Assembly: GCA_902772685.1 (NCBI GenBank)
Contig: CACYBO010000046.1
Span: forward strand, 1 to 9,490
Reading direction: 5' to 3'
DNA from: an uncultured Eubacteriales bacterium
GTDB taxonomy: Bacteria; Bacillota; Clostridia; Peptostreptococcales; Anaerovoracaceae
Length of the DNA stretch: 9,490 bases
Made by a program: the position numbers and the translations under genes. Every line of letters begins with the position of its first letter. Position 1 is the stretch's first letter. Positions 1 to 6,231 of this stretch are shown here, piece by piece. The notes beneath the pieces are model-generated. The model made no database searches. It had not been told where the DNA came from and worked only from the letters and a program-made list of their open reading frames with translations.

Positions 1-208
1 AAGCGAGAGAGTCGACAAGATCCTGCACTCCGCGATGATGTGGGATGTTATGGGCGGCGTCGCCAGAAGAAACTGGGCGAGAAACGAACACGCTATCGAG
101 ACATCCGTTGAATACAACAAGAACTACGCCGGCAAGGGACACATCACGATTCCTTATCTGGTAGAAGACAGCATCATCGACGAAACAGTCGACAAATTTG
201 TTAAATAA
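1..208 (+). CDS. hutU: Probable urocanate hydratase, C-terminal end (partial)
   Basis: The reading frame is open from base 2 to the TAA at 206-208, giving the last 68 residues of a protein that starts upstream of the window. Urocanate hydratase converts urocanate to 4-imidazolone-5-propionate, using tightly bound NAD+ as an electrophile, in the cytoplasm. The tail contains WDVMGGVARRNWARNEHA, which resembles the C-terminal 'DV-NGV-RR-W' pattern I recall from the long urocanase type (animal UROC1 and gut anaerobes, about 670 residues) rather than the roughly 555-residue Pseudomonas/Bacillus type. The active site is not in this fragment. The strongest support is context: hutI begins 17 nt downstream, and it encodes the enzyme that uses the product of this reaction. 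I am fairly confident of the family from context and moderately confident from the fragment alone. Confidence 0.75.
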   Translation, partial: SERVDKILHSAMMWDVMGGVARRNWARNEHAIETSVEYNKNYAGKGHITIPYLVEDSIIDETVDKFVK

Positions 209-225
209 AAGAGGGTAAAACAAGA

Positions 226-1467
226 ATGGGAAGAGTACTGATTAAAAATATCGGCTGCCTGCAGACACCTGTAGGCAGCTACAGCCACAAAGGCAGCAAG
301 CAGGGCGTTAACAATAAATACGCAAATGCTGCTGTGGTAATAGAGGACGGCATCATCAAAGAGATCACATCCGGCGGCAAGCTCCCTTCCGGCAGTTTCG
401 ATGAAGAGATCGACGCGGAAGGCAAGCTGGTGACACCGGGTCTTGTCGATGGACACACCCATATGGTCTTCGGAGGATACAGGCAGCATGAGGTGGCGAT
501 GAAACTGGCCGGAGCCGATTATCTGGACATTCTCAGAGCCGGGGGCGGCATACTGGACACCGTACGCAAAACCAGAGAAGCCAGCAAAGAAGAGCTTTAT
601 GCAAAGACAAAAGGCTTCCTTGACGAGATGATGAGTATGGGCGTCACATCCTGTGAGGCCAAGAGCGGATATGGACTTGACGCCGAATCAGAGATCAAGA
701 TGCTTGAAGTTATCAATGATCTGGCCGAAGATCACGCGATGGATGTCGTTCCAACATTCCTCGGACCTCACGCGGTACCTCCGGAGTATGAGGGAAGAGG
801 CGACGATTACATCGAAATGACCTGCCGTGAAATACTTCCTGAAATCAGGAAGAGAAATCTGGCGGTTTACTGTGATGTTTTCTGTGAAGACTCCGTTTTC
901 AATGCGGAGCAGAGCAGAAAGTATCTGACCTGCGCGGCGGATATGGGTTTTGGACTAAAGATACACGCGGATGAAATCGAGGCAATCGGCGGTACCGAGC
1001 TGGCCGGAGAGCTGGAAGCGGCGTCAGCGGAGCACCTCATTGCCATCACAGAGTCCGGAATGGATGCAATGGCAAAGGGAGGCGTCACTGCAATGTGCCT
1101 GCCTGCGACATCGTTCTATCTGAACAAAACTTTCGCTCCAGCGAAGACGATGATAGAAAAAGGAATTCCGGTCGCTATGGCGAGCGATTTCAACCCTGGT
1201 TCCTGTCCTTCCCTGAACCTGCAGTTCGTCATCAATCTGGGCTGCCTCAAATACAAGCTGACACCGGAAGAAGTGCTTACTGCAGTTACCATCAATCCGG
1301 CCTGCGCAATCGGGCTCGGCGAGAAGGTCGGTACAGTGGAAGTCGGGAAACAGGCAGACCTCGTCATCTGGAACGCTCCGGATTTCGAGATGATCTGCTA
1401 CAGATTTGGTTCAAACCTTGTTGACAGAGTCATTAAAAACGGAACTCTCGTCGCAGGTGAGAGATAG
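226..1467 (+). CDS. hutI: Imidazolonepropionase
   Basis: This 413-residue cytoplasmic amidohydrolase hydrolyses 4-imidazolone-5-propionate to N-formimino-L-glutamate, the third step of histidine degradation. The length is normal for HutI. The N-terminal beta-sandwich is followed by PGLVDGHTHMVFGG, with metal-ligand histidines H77 and H79. A further conserved stretch is CEAKSGYGLD (143-152). The remaining expected ligands are H247 and E250 in KIHADE, H270 in SAEH, and D321 in ASDFNPGS. These spacings match the metal-dependent HutI/amidohydrolase pattern, so the enzyme should be active. The C-terminus has the usual VGKQADLVIWNAP beta-sandwich return. ATG 226 is preceded by GAGGG at 211-215, and the N-terminal segment MGRVLIKNIGCL is typical of the family. 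The gene is 17 nt after the preceding stop and 46 nt before the next gene, so it is probably cotranscribed with both. Confidence 0.95.
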   Translation: MGRVLIKNIGCLQTPVGSYSHKGSKQGVNNKYANAAVVIEDGIIKEITSGGKLPSGSFDEEIDAEGKLVTPGLVDGHTHMVFGGYRQHEVAMKLAGADYLDILRAGGGILDTVRKTREASKEELYAKTKGFLDEMMSMGVTSCEAKSGYGLDAESEIKMLEVINDLAEDHAMDVVPTFLGPHAVPPEYEGRGDDYIEMTCREILPEIRKRNLAVYCDVFCEDSVFNAEQSRKYLTCAADMGFGLKIHADEIEAIGGTELAGELEAASAEHLIAITESGMDAMAKGGVTAMCLPATSFYLNKTFAPAKTMIEKGIPVAMASDFNPGSCPSLNLQFVINLGCLKYKLTPEEVLTAVTINPACAIGLGEKVGTVEVGKQADLVIWNAPDFEMICYRFGSNLVDRVIKNGTLVAGER

Positions 1468-1513
1468 AAGACAGAAGTTATTGCGAACGATTATGAAAAG
1501 GAGAATACAGTAA

Positions 1514-2140
1514 ATGAAACTGATCGATCTGAAACTGAACGATTATCTGGACATCCTCATTTCTGATGAACCAGCTCCGGGCGGCGGAAGTGTTAGCGCT
1601 CTTGCGTGCGCACAGGGCGCGGCGCTTGTTTCAATGGTATGCGACCTTACGACTGCCAAGAAGAAATACGCGGATGACCATGAGCTTTGCGGAGAAATAA
1701 AGGAAGAGGCCGTGAAACTCTATGCGGATCTTAAGGCCGCGATAGACAAGGACACAGATGCTTACAATCTGGTTGCAGCTGCTTTTAAGATGCCGAAGGA
1801 GACGGATGAAGATAAGGCGGTCAGAAAGAAGGCTATTGCAGACGGAACACTGGAAGCAACGAAGGTTCCGCTCAGCGTTATGAAGATGGGATTTGAAGGA
1901 CTGAAACTCGCTGATAAGCTGTACGGCCACTTCAACAAGAACTGCGCGAGCGACCTTGGCGTTGGCGTAATCAACTTTATGACCGGCATTCAGGGAGCCT
2001 GGATGAATGTAAAGATCAACCTTCCGGGAGTCAAGGATGAAGCTTTTGCAGCGGAAGCAGAGGCAGAGGGCAAGAAGATTCTGGCCGAAGGAAGCCAGAT
2101 TGCGGACAGGTTATATAAGGCAATAGAGGAGGAACTGTAA
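1514..2140 (+). CDS. fchA: Formimidoyl-THF cyclodeaminase family protein (FTCD_C)
   Basis: This 208-residue, largely helical protein belongs to the cyclodeaminase/cyclohydrolase family, equivalent to the C-terminal half of vertebrate FTCD. The expected reaction is conversion of 5-formimidoyl-THF to 5,10-methenyl-THF with release of ammonia. Diagnostic features are the folate-binding motif PAPGGGSVSAL at 20-30, the DKDTDAYN segment at 78-85, and NCASDLGVG at 143-151. The same family includes clostridial methenyl-THF cyclohydrolase (FchA), and sequence alone does not separate the two activities. The adjacent glutamate formimidoyltransferase makes cyclodeaminase the more likely role, although a cyclohydrolase role or both are possible. 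ATG 1514 has AAGGAG at 1498-1503. The stop codon overlaps the ftcD start by one base (TAATG at 2138-2142), which suggests translational coupling of the two enzymes that pass the folate intermediate. Confidence 0.93.
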   Translation: MKLIDLKLNDYLDILISDEPAPGGGSVSALACAQGAALVSMVCDLTTAKKKYADDHELCGEIKEEAVKLYADLKAAIDKDTDAYNLVAAAFKMPKETDEDKAVRKKAIADGTLEATKVPLSVMKMGFEGLKLADKLYGHFNKNCASDLGVGVINFMTGIQGAWMNVKINLPGVKDEAFAAEAEAEGKKILAEGSQIADRLYKAIEEEL

Positions 2141-3036
2141 TGGCAAAGATTATTGAGAGCATTCCGAATATAAGCGAAGGAAGAAACAAGGACGTTATCG
2201 AAGCATGCGTGGATCAGATCAGAAACACTCCCGGATGCACACTGCTGGATTATTCATCAGACGAAACACACAACAGATCGGTTATTACCTATATGGGAAG
2301 CCCTGAAGCATGTGAAGAAGCAAGTGTGAAGCTGGCGAAGAAGGCTGTTGAGCTGATCGACCTTACGAAACATGAAGGCGGACATCCGAGAATGGGCTGC
2401 GTCGATGTTATGCCGTTCGTTCCGATCAAGGAAGCGACAACAGAAGACTGCGTCGAGCTGTCAAAGAAAGTCGGCGAGAGAATTGCCGCGGAGGCTGATC
2501 TGCCGGTATTCCTTTATGAGGATTCCGCAACAGCTAAGCACAGAAAGAATCTGGCGAAGATCAGAAAAGGCCAGTTCGAAGGAATGGCAGAGAAAGTCCA
2601 GGAAGAAAAGTGGTGCCCGGACTTCGGCGGAGCCAGAATCCACCCGACAGGCGGCGTAGTAGCAGTAGGTGCAAGACCTCCGCTCATCGCATTCAACATC
2701 AATCTGGCGACAGACAATGTTGAAATCGCAAAGAACATTGCGAATATCATCAGAGAGGTCAAGGGCGGATTCAAATGCGTCAAGGCTATGGGCCTTCTTC
2801 TCGAAGAGAGGAACGTTGCGCAGGTTTCCATCAACATGACCAACTTCAACATCACGCCGCTCCACAGAGTGCTGGAACTCGTCAGGAGAGAGGCGGCGAG
2901 ATACGGCGTCAATGTCATCGGAACCGAAGTCATCGGACTGGCACCGATGAAGGCGTTCCTTGACGCGGCGGAATATTATCTGCAGATAGAAGATTTCCAT
3001 CCGGACGTTCAGGTAATCGAGAATCATCTGCTGTGA
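2140..3036 (+). CDS. ftcD: Glutamate formimidoyltransferase
   Basis: This 298-residue cytoplasmic enzyme transfers the formimidoyl group from N-formimino-L-glutamate to tetrahydrofolate, giving glutamate and 5-formimidoyl-THF. It corresponds to the N-terminal transferase half of bifunctional FTCD, and the length fits a stand-alone transferase. Family signatures are ESIPNISEGRN at 6-16, CTLLDYSSDETHNRSV at 33-48, and HEGGHPRMGCVDVMPF at 78-93. H82 in that last motif falls at the same number as the histidine I recall as catalytic in porcine FTCD. The segment GGVVAVGARPPLIAFNINL (in the middle of the protein) is the conserved folate/substrate region. ATG 2140 overlaps the fchA stop and has a strong AGAGGAGGAA ribosome binding site at 2125-2134 inside fchA. 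The regulator gene follows after 36 nt. No missing key residue is apparent. Confidence 0.95.
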   Translation: MAKIIESIPNISEGRNKDVIEACVDQIRNTPGCTLLDYSSDETHNRSVITYMGSPEACEEASVKLAKKAVELIDLTKHEGGHPRMGCVDVMPFVPIKEATTEDCVELSKKVGERIAAEADLPVFLYEDSATAKHRKNLAKIRKGQFEGMAEKVQEEKWCPDFGGARIHPTGGVVAVGARPPLIAFNINLATDNVEIAKNIANIIREVKGGFKCVKAMGLLLEERNVAQVSINMTNFNITPLHRVLELVRREAARYGVNVIGTEVIGLAPMKAFLDAAEYYLQIEDFHPDVQVIENHLL

Positions 3037-3072
3037 CAATAATCTTTCATTGATTGACTGGAGGAAGGGCGC

Positions 3073-3729
3073 ATGACGGATCAGGTATTAAAGGGAGAAT
3101 CTTCGCTGGCGGATGAAATCGTTCAGATTCTGAGAAGCAGAATTATTAACGGAGAGTATACAATCGGCGAGAAGCTGGTAGAAAACAAAATAGCGGAAGA
3201 ACTTAAAGTCAGCAGAACGCCGGTAAGGGAAGCATTCAAACAACTGACAAAAGAGAGACTGATTGAGTATGTGCCGAACAAGGGCTGCTTCGCCAAGGGG
3301 TTTGATCAGAACGATTTCAACGACGTTTATGCAGTGCGGAACGCCGTCGAGCAGCTTGCTGTGGAATGGGTCATCAAGAACAAAACAGAAGAAGACGAGG
3401 CGTTGCTCTTTGAACAGCTTGATGCGATGAGCCAATATTGCGCCAACGGCATGACGGATAAGTTTATTGAGACATCAGTAGAAATGGAAAACACCTTCTA
3501 CAAGATGACCGGGAGCAGATTCATCATTCAGGCGCTCAAATCGTACCAGGAATATATTCAACTGGCACGGCAGGGCTTGCTTGCAGGGCACGAGCATCTT
3601 CAGGAGATTCTTGATGAACACAGATGCATCTGCGAAGCGATCAGAGAGGGCGATGTTGAGAAAGCGAAAGGCGCAGTCGGCAAGCACCTTGAGAACGCAG
3701 CAAAACGCGCGGAAAACAGGTGGAGATAA
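3073..3729 (+). CDS. GntR-family transcriptional regulator with FCD domain
   Basis: This 218-residue DNA-binding protein has an N-terminal GntR winged helix at about residues 11-77. Its helix-turn-helix is centred on ENKIAEELKVSRTPVREAFK, and SRTPVREAF is the classic recognition-helix signature. A helical FCD ligand-binding domain follows at about 83-215, with a C-terminal pattern including DEHRCICEAI and GKHLENA. FCD regulators usually sense small organic acids and are often dimeric repressors. In many of them a metal is held by a D-x-x-F-H motif plus later histidines. Here H183 and H205 are present, but the first motif reads ENTFY (139-143), so the usual Asp and His are replaced. GGAGG at 3060-3064 supports ATG 3073. 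As the last gene before a terminator, 36 nt after ftcD, it probably regulates this catabolic operon. Its ligand is unknown; urocanate, formiminoglutamate or histidine are guesses. Confidence 0.92.
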   Translation: MTDQVLKGESSLADEIVQILRSRIINGEYTIGEKLVENKIAEELKVSRTPVREAFKQLTKERLIEYVPNKGCFAKGFDQNDFNDVYAVRNAVEQLAVEWVIKNKTEEDEALLFEQLDAMSQYCANGMTDKFIETSVEMENTFYKMTGSRFIIQALKSYQEYIQLARQGLLAGHEHLQEILDEHRCICEAIREGDVEKAKGAVGKHLENAAKRAENRWR

Positions 3730-3751
3730 ATTAAAAAATACATATCGGGCG

Positions 3752-3789
3752 ATACCCGGCAGCATCTGGTGCAGCCGGGTATTTCTTTT
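3752..3789 (+). terminator. Rho-independent terminator after the GntR gene
   Basis: A perfect 9-bp stem is formed by ATACCCGGC (3752-3760) and GCCGGGTAT (3774-3782). Above a single A/A mismatch, GCA and TGC add three more pairs closing a TCTGG loop. The tract TTCTTTT (3783-3789) follows immediately. It starts 22 nt after the regulator's stop codon and should end the catabolic transcript before the histidine biosynthesis promoter. Confidence 0.88.
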
Positions 3790-3800
3790 GCTTTCAAATA

Positions 3801-3810
3801 TTGTATACAA
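3801..3810. promoter_or_regulatory. Candidate GntR/FadR-type operator palindrome
   Basis: TTGTATACAA is a perfect 10-bp palindrome that fits the FadR-type GntR operator pattern as I recall it (TNGT, short centre, ACNA). It lies 24 nt upstream of the -35 box of the his promoter and 71 nt after the GntR gene. It may bind the upstream-encoded regulator, but this is inference: perfect 10-bp palindromes arise by chance several times in 9.5 kb. Symmetry does not extend beyond the ten bases. Confidence 0.4.
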
Positions 3811-3834
3811 ACGGTATTTAATCCCCTGTTCCCC

Positions 3835-3863
3835 TTGACACGACTTGGCTGAAGCGTTATAGT
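3835..3863 (+). promoter_or_regulatory. Sigma-A type promoter of the his operon
   Basis: A consensus -35 box TTGACA (3835-3840) is separated by 17 bp from the -10 box TATAGT (3858-3863), which has five of six consensus bases. Transcription should start near 3869-3871, leaving a leader of about 52 nt before hisD. The promoter is just downstream of the terminator and upstream of a gene with no other promoter, which fits its role. The leader is too short to hold a T-box or a leader-peptide attenuator. Confidence 0.85.
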
Positions 3864-3922
3864 AACCTTACGATTTAATTGTTTATTCAGATAAAGTAAT
3901 AAAGCAACAAAAGGAGAAGAGG

Positions 3923-5194
3923 ATGATTAAGGTACTGAAAAAAGGCGAATATGCACTGGACGATGTTCTTATCAGAGACAGATCAGGCAGAGATGTCAGC
4001 CAGGTCGTTTCGGAGATTATTTTTGGCGTGAAGATGGGCGGAGATCCGACACTCATCAACTACAGCCAGACGTTCGACGGTGCAATCAATGGAGAACTGG
4101 AACTCTCCAAGGAGGAAATAGATGCTGCGGTTGCAGAGGTTCCGAAAGAAGTCATAGATACACTTCAGGAAGCGGCCGACAGAATCGCCTTTTATCATAA
4201 AGCACAGCTCAGGGAAGGATATACCCTTGAAGAGGACGGCGTTAAACTGCGCCAGAAGGTAGTTCCTCTGAAGAGGGTCGGTATCTACATTCCGGGAGGT
4301 ACGGCAGCCTATCCGTCGACTGTTCTCATGAATGCCGTTCCGGCGAAGATCGCCGGAGTCGAGGAGATCGTTATGGTGTCACCGCCGACAGCAGGCGGTA
4401 CGATCGCTCCGGTCATTTTGGCAGCGGCAAAGATCGCCGGAGTTGACAGGATCTTCAGAATCGGAGGAGCGCAGGCGATAGCGGCGCTCGCATACGGCAC
4501 GAAAACAGTCCCAAAGGTGGACAAGATCGTCGGACCGGGCAACGCCTATGTAGCTGAAGCAAAGAAGCAGGTCTTCGGACAGGTGGGCATTGATCTGATC
4601 GCAGGACCAAGCGAGGTGCTTGTAATCGCAGACAAGGGCGCAGACGCCCGTATTGTAGCGGCGGATATGCTGTCACAGGCGGAGCATGACAAGATGGCTA
4701 CAGCTGTTCTGATTACGACGGATACTTTTGTTGCAGAGAGAACGGCAGAGCAGCTGGAGGTTCAGCTGGCGGATCTTCCGAGACAGGAAATCGCCAGGGA
4801 GTCAATAGAAGTCAACGGCAAAATCATAATCGTCGATACGATCGACGAGGCGGTTGCGCTGGCAAATGAACTTGCGCCTGAGCATCTGGAGCTGTTCCTG
4901 GACGATGCGGAGAAGTATGCAGACAAGATTGTGAATGCAGGATCAGTATTTGTAGGAAAGAACTGCCCTGAAGCACTTGGAGATTACTTCGCCGGCCCGA
5001 ACCATACGCTGCCGACATCCGGCACAGCGAGGTTCGCAAGTCCACTGACTGTTGACGATTTCGTCAAGACCATGTCTCTGACCTACTACGAACCGGAAGC
5101 GCTCAAGTATGCGAAGGACAAAGTGGCACTGCTGGCAAGAGAGGAAGGTCTGGAAGGACACGCCAAATCGATACTCAGCAGATTTGAAGAATAA
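3923..5194 (+). CDS. hisD: Histidinol dehydrogenase
   Basis: This 423-residue zinc enzyme oxidises L-histidinol to L-histidine through histidinal, using two NAD+, in the last two steps of histidine synthesis. The length is standard. Recognisable blocks are RVGIYIPGGTAAYPSTVLM (118-136), KIVGPGNAYVAEAKKQVFG (201-219) and IDLIAGPSEVLVIAD (223-237). The zinc ligands expected from the E. coli enzyme are present as Q252 and H255 (LSQAEHD), D354 (GDYFAGPNH) and H413 (EGHAKS). The catalytic pair is E320-H321 in ELAPEHLELF. All are intact, so the enzyme should be functional. AAGGAG at 3911-3916 sits 6 nt before ATG 3923. It is the first gene after the promoter. Many clostridial his operons instead begin with hisZ-hisG, so placing hisD first with its own 50-nt trailing gap is somewhat unusual. 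Confidence 0.98.
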   Translation: MIKVLKKGEYALDDVLIRDRSGRDVSQVVSEIIFGVKMGGDPTLINYSQTFDGAINGELELSKEEIDAAVAEVPKEVIDTLQEAADRIAFYHKAQLREGYTLEEDGVKLRQKVVPLKRVGIYIPGGTAAYPSTVLMNAVPAKIAGVEEIVMVSPPTAGGTIAPVILAAAKIAGVDRIFRIGGAQAIAALAYGTKTVPKVDKIVGPGNAYVAEAKKQVFGQVGIDLIAGPSEVLVIADKGADARIVAADMLSQAEHDKMATAVLITTDTFVAERTAEQLEVQLADLPRQEIARESIEVNGKIIIVDTIDEAVALANELAPEHLELFLDDAEKYADKIVNAGSVFVGKNCPEALGDYFAGPNHTLPTSGTARFASPLTVDDFVKTMSLTYYEPEALKYAKDKVALLAREEGLEGHAKSILSRFEE

Positions 5195-5198
5195 CAAG

Positions 5199-5221
5199 GC
5201 GGGGCGGCCAACCCGTCCCGC
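5199..5221 (+). other. GC-rich hairpin between hisD and hisZ, no U-tract
   Basis: GCGGGGCGG (5199-5207) pairs with CCGTCCCGC (5213-5221) over nine positions, one of them a G-U wobble, around a CCAAC loop. The sequence after it is TGTAAAAG, so there is no U-tract and it is not a convincing intrinsic terminator. It starts 4 nt after the hisD stop. It could stabilise the hisD 3' end, mark an RNA processing point, or lower expression of the downstream genes. The fold is seen in the sequence; the function is inferred. Confidence 0.55.
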
Positions 5222-5244
5222 TGTAAAAGAAAGACAGATACACG

Positions 5245-6231
5245 ATGATAATCAACAAAGACATATTCAGTAACAAAGAAAAAGCCATGTTTGCCCTCAG
5301 ACAGTTGTACGCAAGTCATGGCTTTTCCATGTACAGGATGAGTAAGTTCGAAGAGTTCGAACTTTATGCGGCCAACAGGGACTTTCTGGATTCCGGTCAG
5401 ATCATCACTTTCACGGATACGGATGGAATGCTGATGGCTCTGAAGCCGGATGTAACCCTGTCCATTGTCAAAAATAACAGGCACATCGGAAACCGCATCA
5501 TCAAACTCTACTACAACGAAAACATCTACAGAGTTTCACCAAAGACACACTACTTCAAGGAGATCATCCAGGTTGGTCTGGAGTGTCTGGGCAAGGTGGA
5601 TGACGCATGCATCAGCGAGGTCCTCCTGCTGGCAGCAGAGAGCCTGAATGTTCTGAGTGATGAGGCCAAACTCGATGTGTCCAATCTGGATATTCTCACA
5701 CAGCTCTTTGAAAGCTGCGGGTTTGCGAAGGAAACGGAGGAGCAAATCACTGCATGCATCAGCAGCAAGAACGCGCACAGTCTGGAGCGCGTCTGCCGAA
5801 GTGCAGATCTGGGACCGGCCAAAGCGGAGCTCCTGAAACTGTTGGTCAACACTTACGGAAGCCCCGATGAAGTCATTCCGAAACTGGAGGATGCGTTCCT
5901 CAACAACAGTATCTTCTCATACGATGAGAAAGACGCTTATGCGGAGAGCATCGGCGCCCTGAAAAAAATCGTGGCCGCCTTCAAGGAGGCAGGCCTGGAG
6001 GACATGCTGAACATCGATTTTTCAGTCGTGAGTGACCTGAAGTACTACAACGGCATTATATTCAAGGGCTTTTCGGCAGGCGTTCCGGACGGAATCCTCT
6101 CAGGCGGGCAGTACGATAAACTCATGAAGAGCATGAAGAGGACATCCAGAGCAATCGGCTTCGCTGTTTACATGGACAACCTGGGAAAACTCTCAAAGTT
6201 CGATGGCGAGGAGGTGGAGATCGATGGCTGA
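5245..6231 (+). CDS. hisZ: ATP phosphoribosyltransferase regulatory subunit
   Basis: This 328-residue paralogue of the histidyl-tRNA synthetase catalytic core forms a complex with short HisG. It is needed for ATP phosphoribosyltransferase activity and histidine feedback control. Class II synthetase-like features are MALKPDVTLSI (64-74), a motif-2 region IYRVSPKTHYFKEIIQVG (94-111), LKYYNGIIFKGF (265-276, matching the HisRS 'LDYYTG-VFE' histidine-binding block), and a motif-3 region SGGQYDKLM then AIGFAVYMDNL (286-313). The catalytic arginine of HisRS motif 3 (GLER) is absent (YMDN), and there is no anticodon-binding domain, so it is not a synthetase. ATG 5245 has only a weak AGAAAG-type ribosome binding site, but no better start is visible and the N-terminus aligns with short HisZ proteins. 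The stop overlaps the hisG start by 8 nt, which fits coupled synthesis of the two subunits. Confidence 0.93.
   Translation: MIINKDIFSNKEKAMFALRQLYASHGFSMYRMSKFEEFELYAANRDFLDSGQIITFTDTDGMLMALKPDVTLSIVKNNRHIGNRIIKLYYNENIYRVSPKTHYFKEIIQVGLECLGKVDDACISEVLLLAAESLNVLSDEAKLDVSNLDILTQLFESCGFAKETEEQITACISSKNAHSLERVCRSADLGPAKAELLKLLVNTYGSPDEVIPKLEDAFLNNSIFSYDEKDAYAESIGALKKIVAAFKEAGLEDMLNIDFSVVSDLKYYNGIIFKGFSAGVPDGILSGGQYDKLMKSMKRTSRAIGFAVYMDNLGKLSKFDGEEVEIDG
6209..6215 (+). promoter_or_regulatory. Ribosome binding site that fixes the hisG start
   Basis: AGGAGGT at 6209-6215 lies inside the end of hisZ, 8 nt before ATG 6224. It falls downstream of the in-frame ATG at 6203, so it cannot serve that codon and selects 6224 as the hisG start. 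Confidence 0.8.

Noticed and set aside
2461..3039. A 192-codon open reading frame on the minus strand opposite ftcD
   Set aside because: It lies wholly antisense to a well-conserved enzyme gene, its translation shows no recognisable motif, and I found no promoter or ribosome site for it. It is a shadow of the codon pattern of the + strand gene.
3156..3161. Further GTATAC cores inside genes, for example at 3156-3161 in the regulator gene, and in hisG, hisC and hisH, considered as extra operators
   Set aside because: None has the full TTGTATACAA match, all lie in coding sequence, and a 6-bp palindrome is expected a few times by chance in a window this size.
3746..3782. A possible antiterminator arrangement: CGGG at 3746-3749 could pair with CCCG at 3755-3758 and compete with the terminator stem
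   Set aside because: The alternative stem is only 4 bp, against 9 bp plus an extension for the terminator, and it lies outside any leader, after the last gene of an operon. A regulatory switch is not supported.
3801..3810. Reading the palindrome as a HutC operator
   Set aside because: HutC sites, as I recall them, carry a longer centre (TGTATRTACA type). No HutC-type UTRA-domain regulator is visible here, while the encoded regulator is of the FCD type.
5245..6231. Reading the hisZ gene as a histidyl-tRNA synthetase
   Set aside because: The motif-3 catalytic arginine and the C-terminal anticodon-binding domain are absent, the protein is only 328 residues, and it is coupled to a short hisG that needs HisZ.
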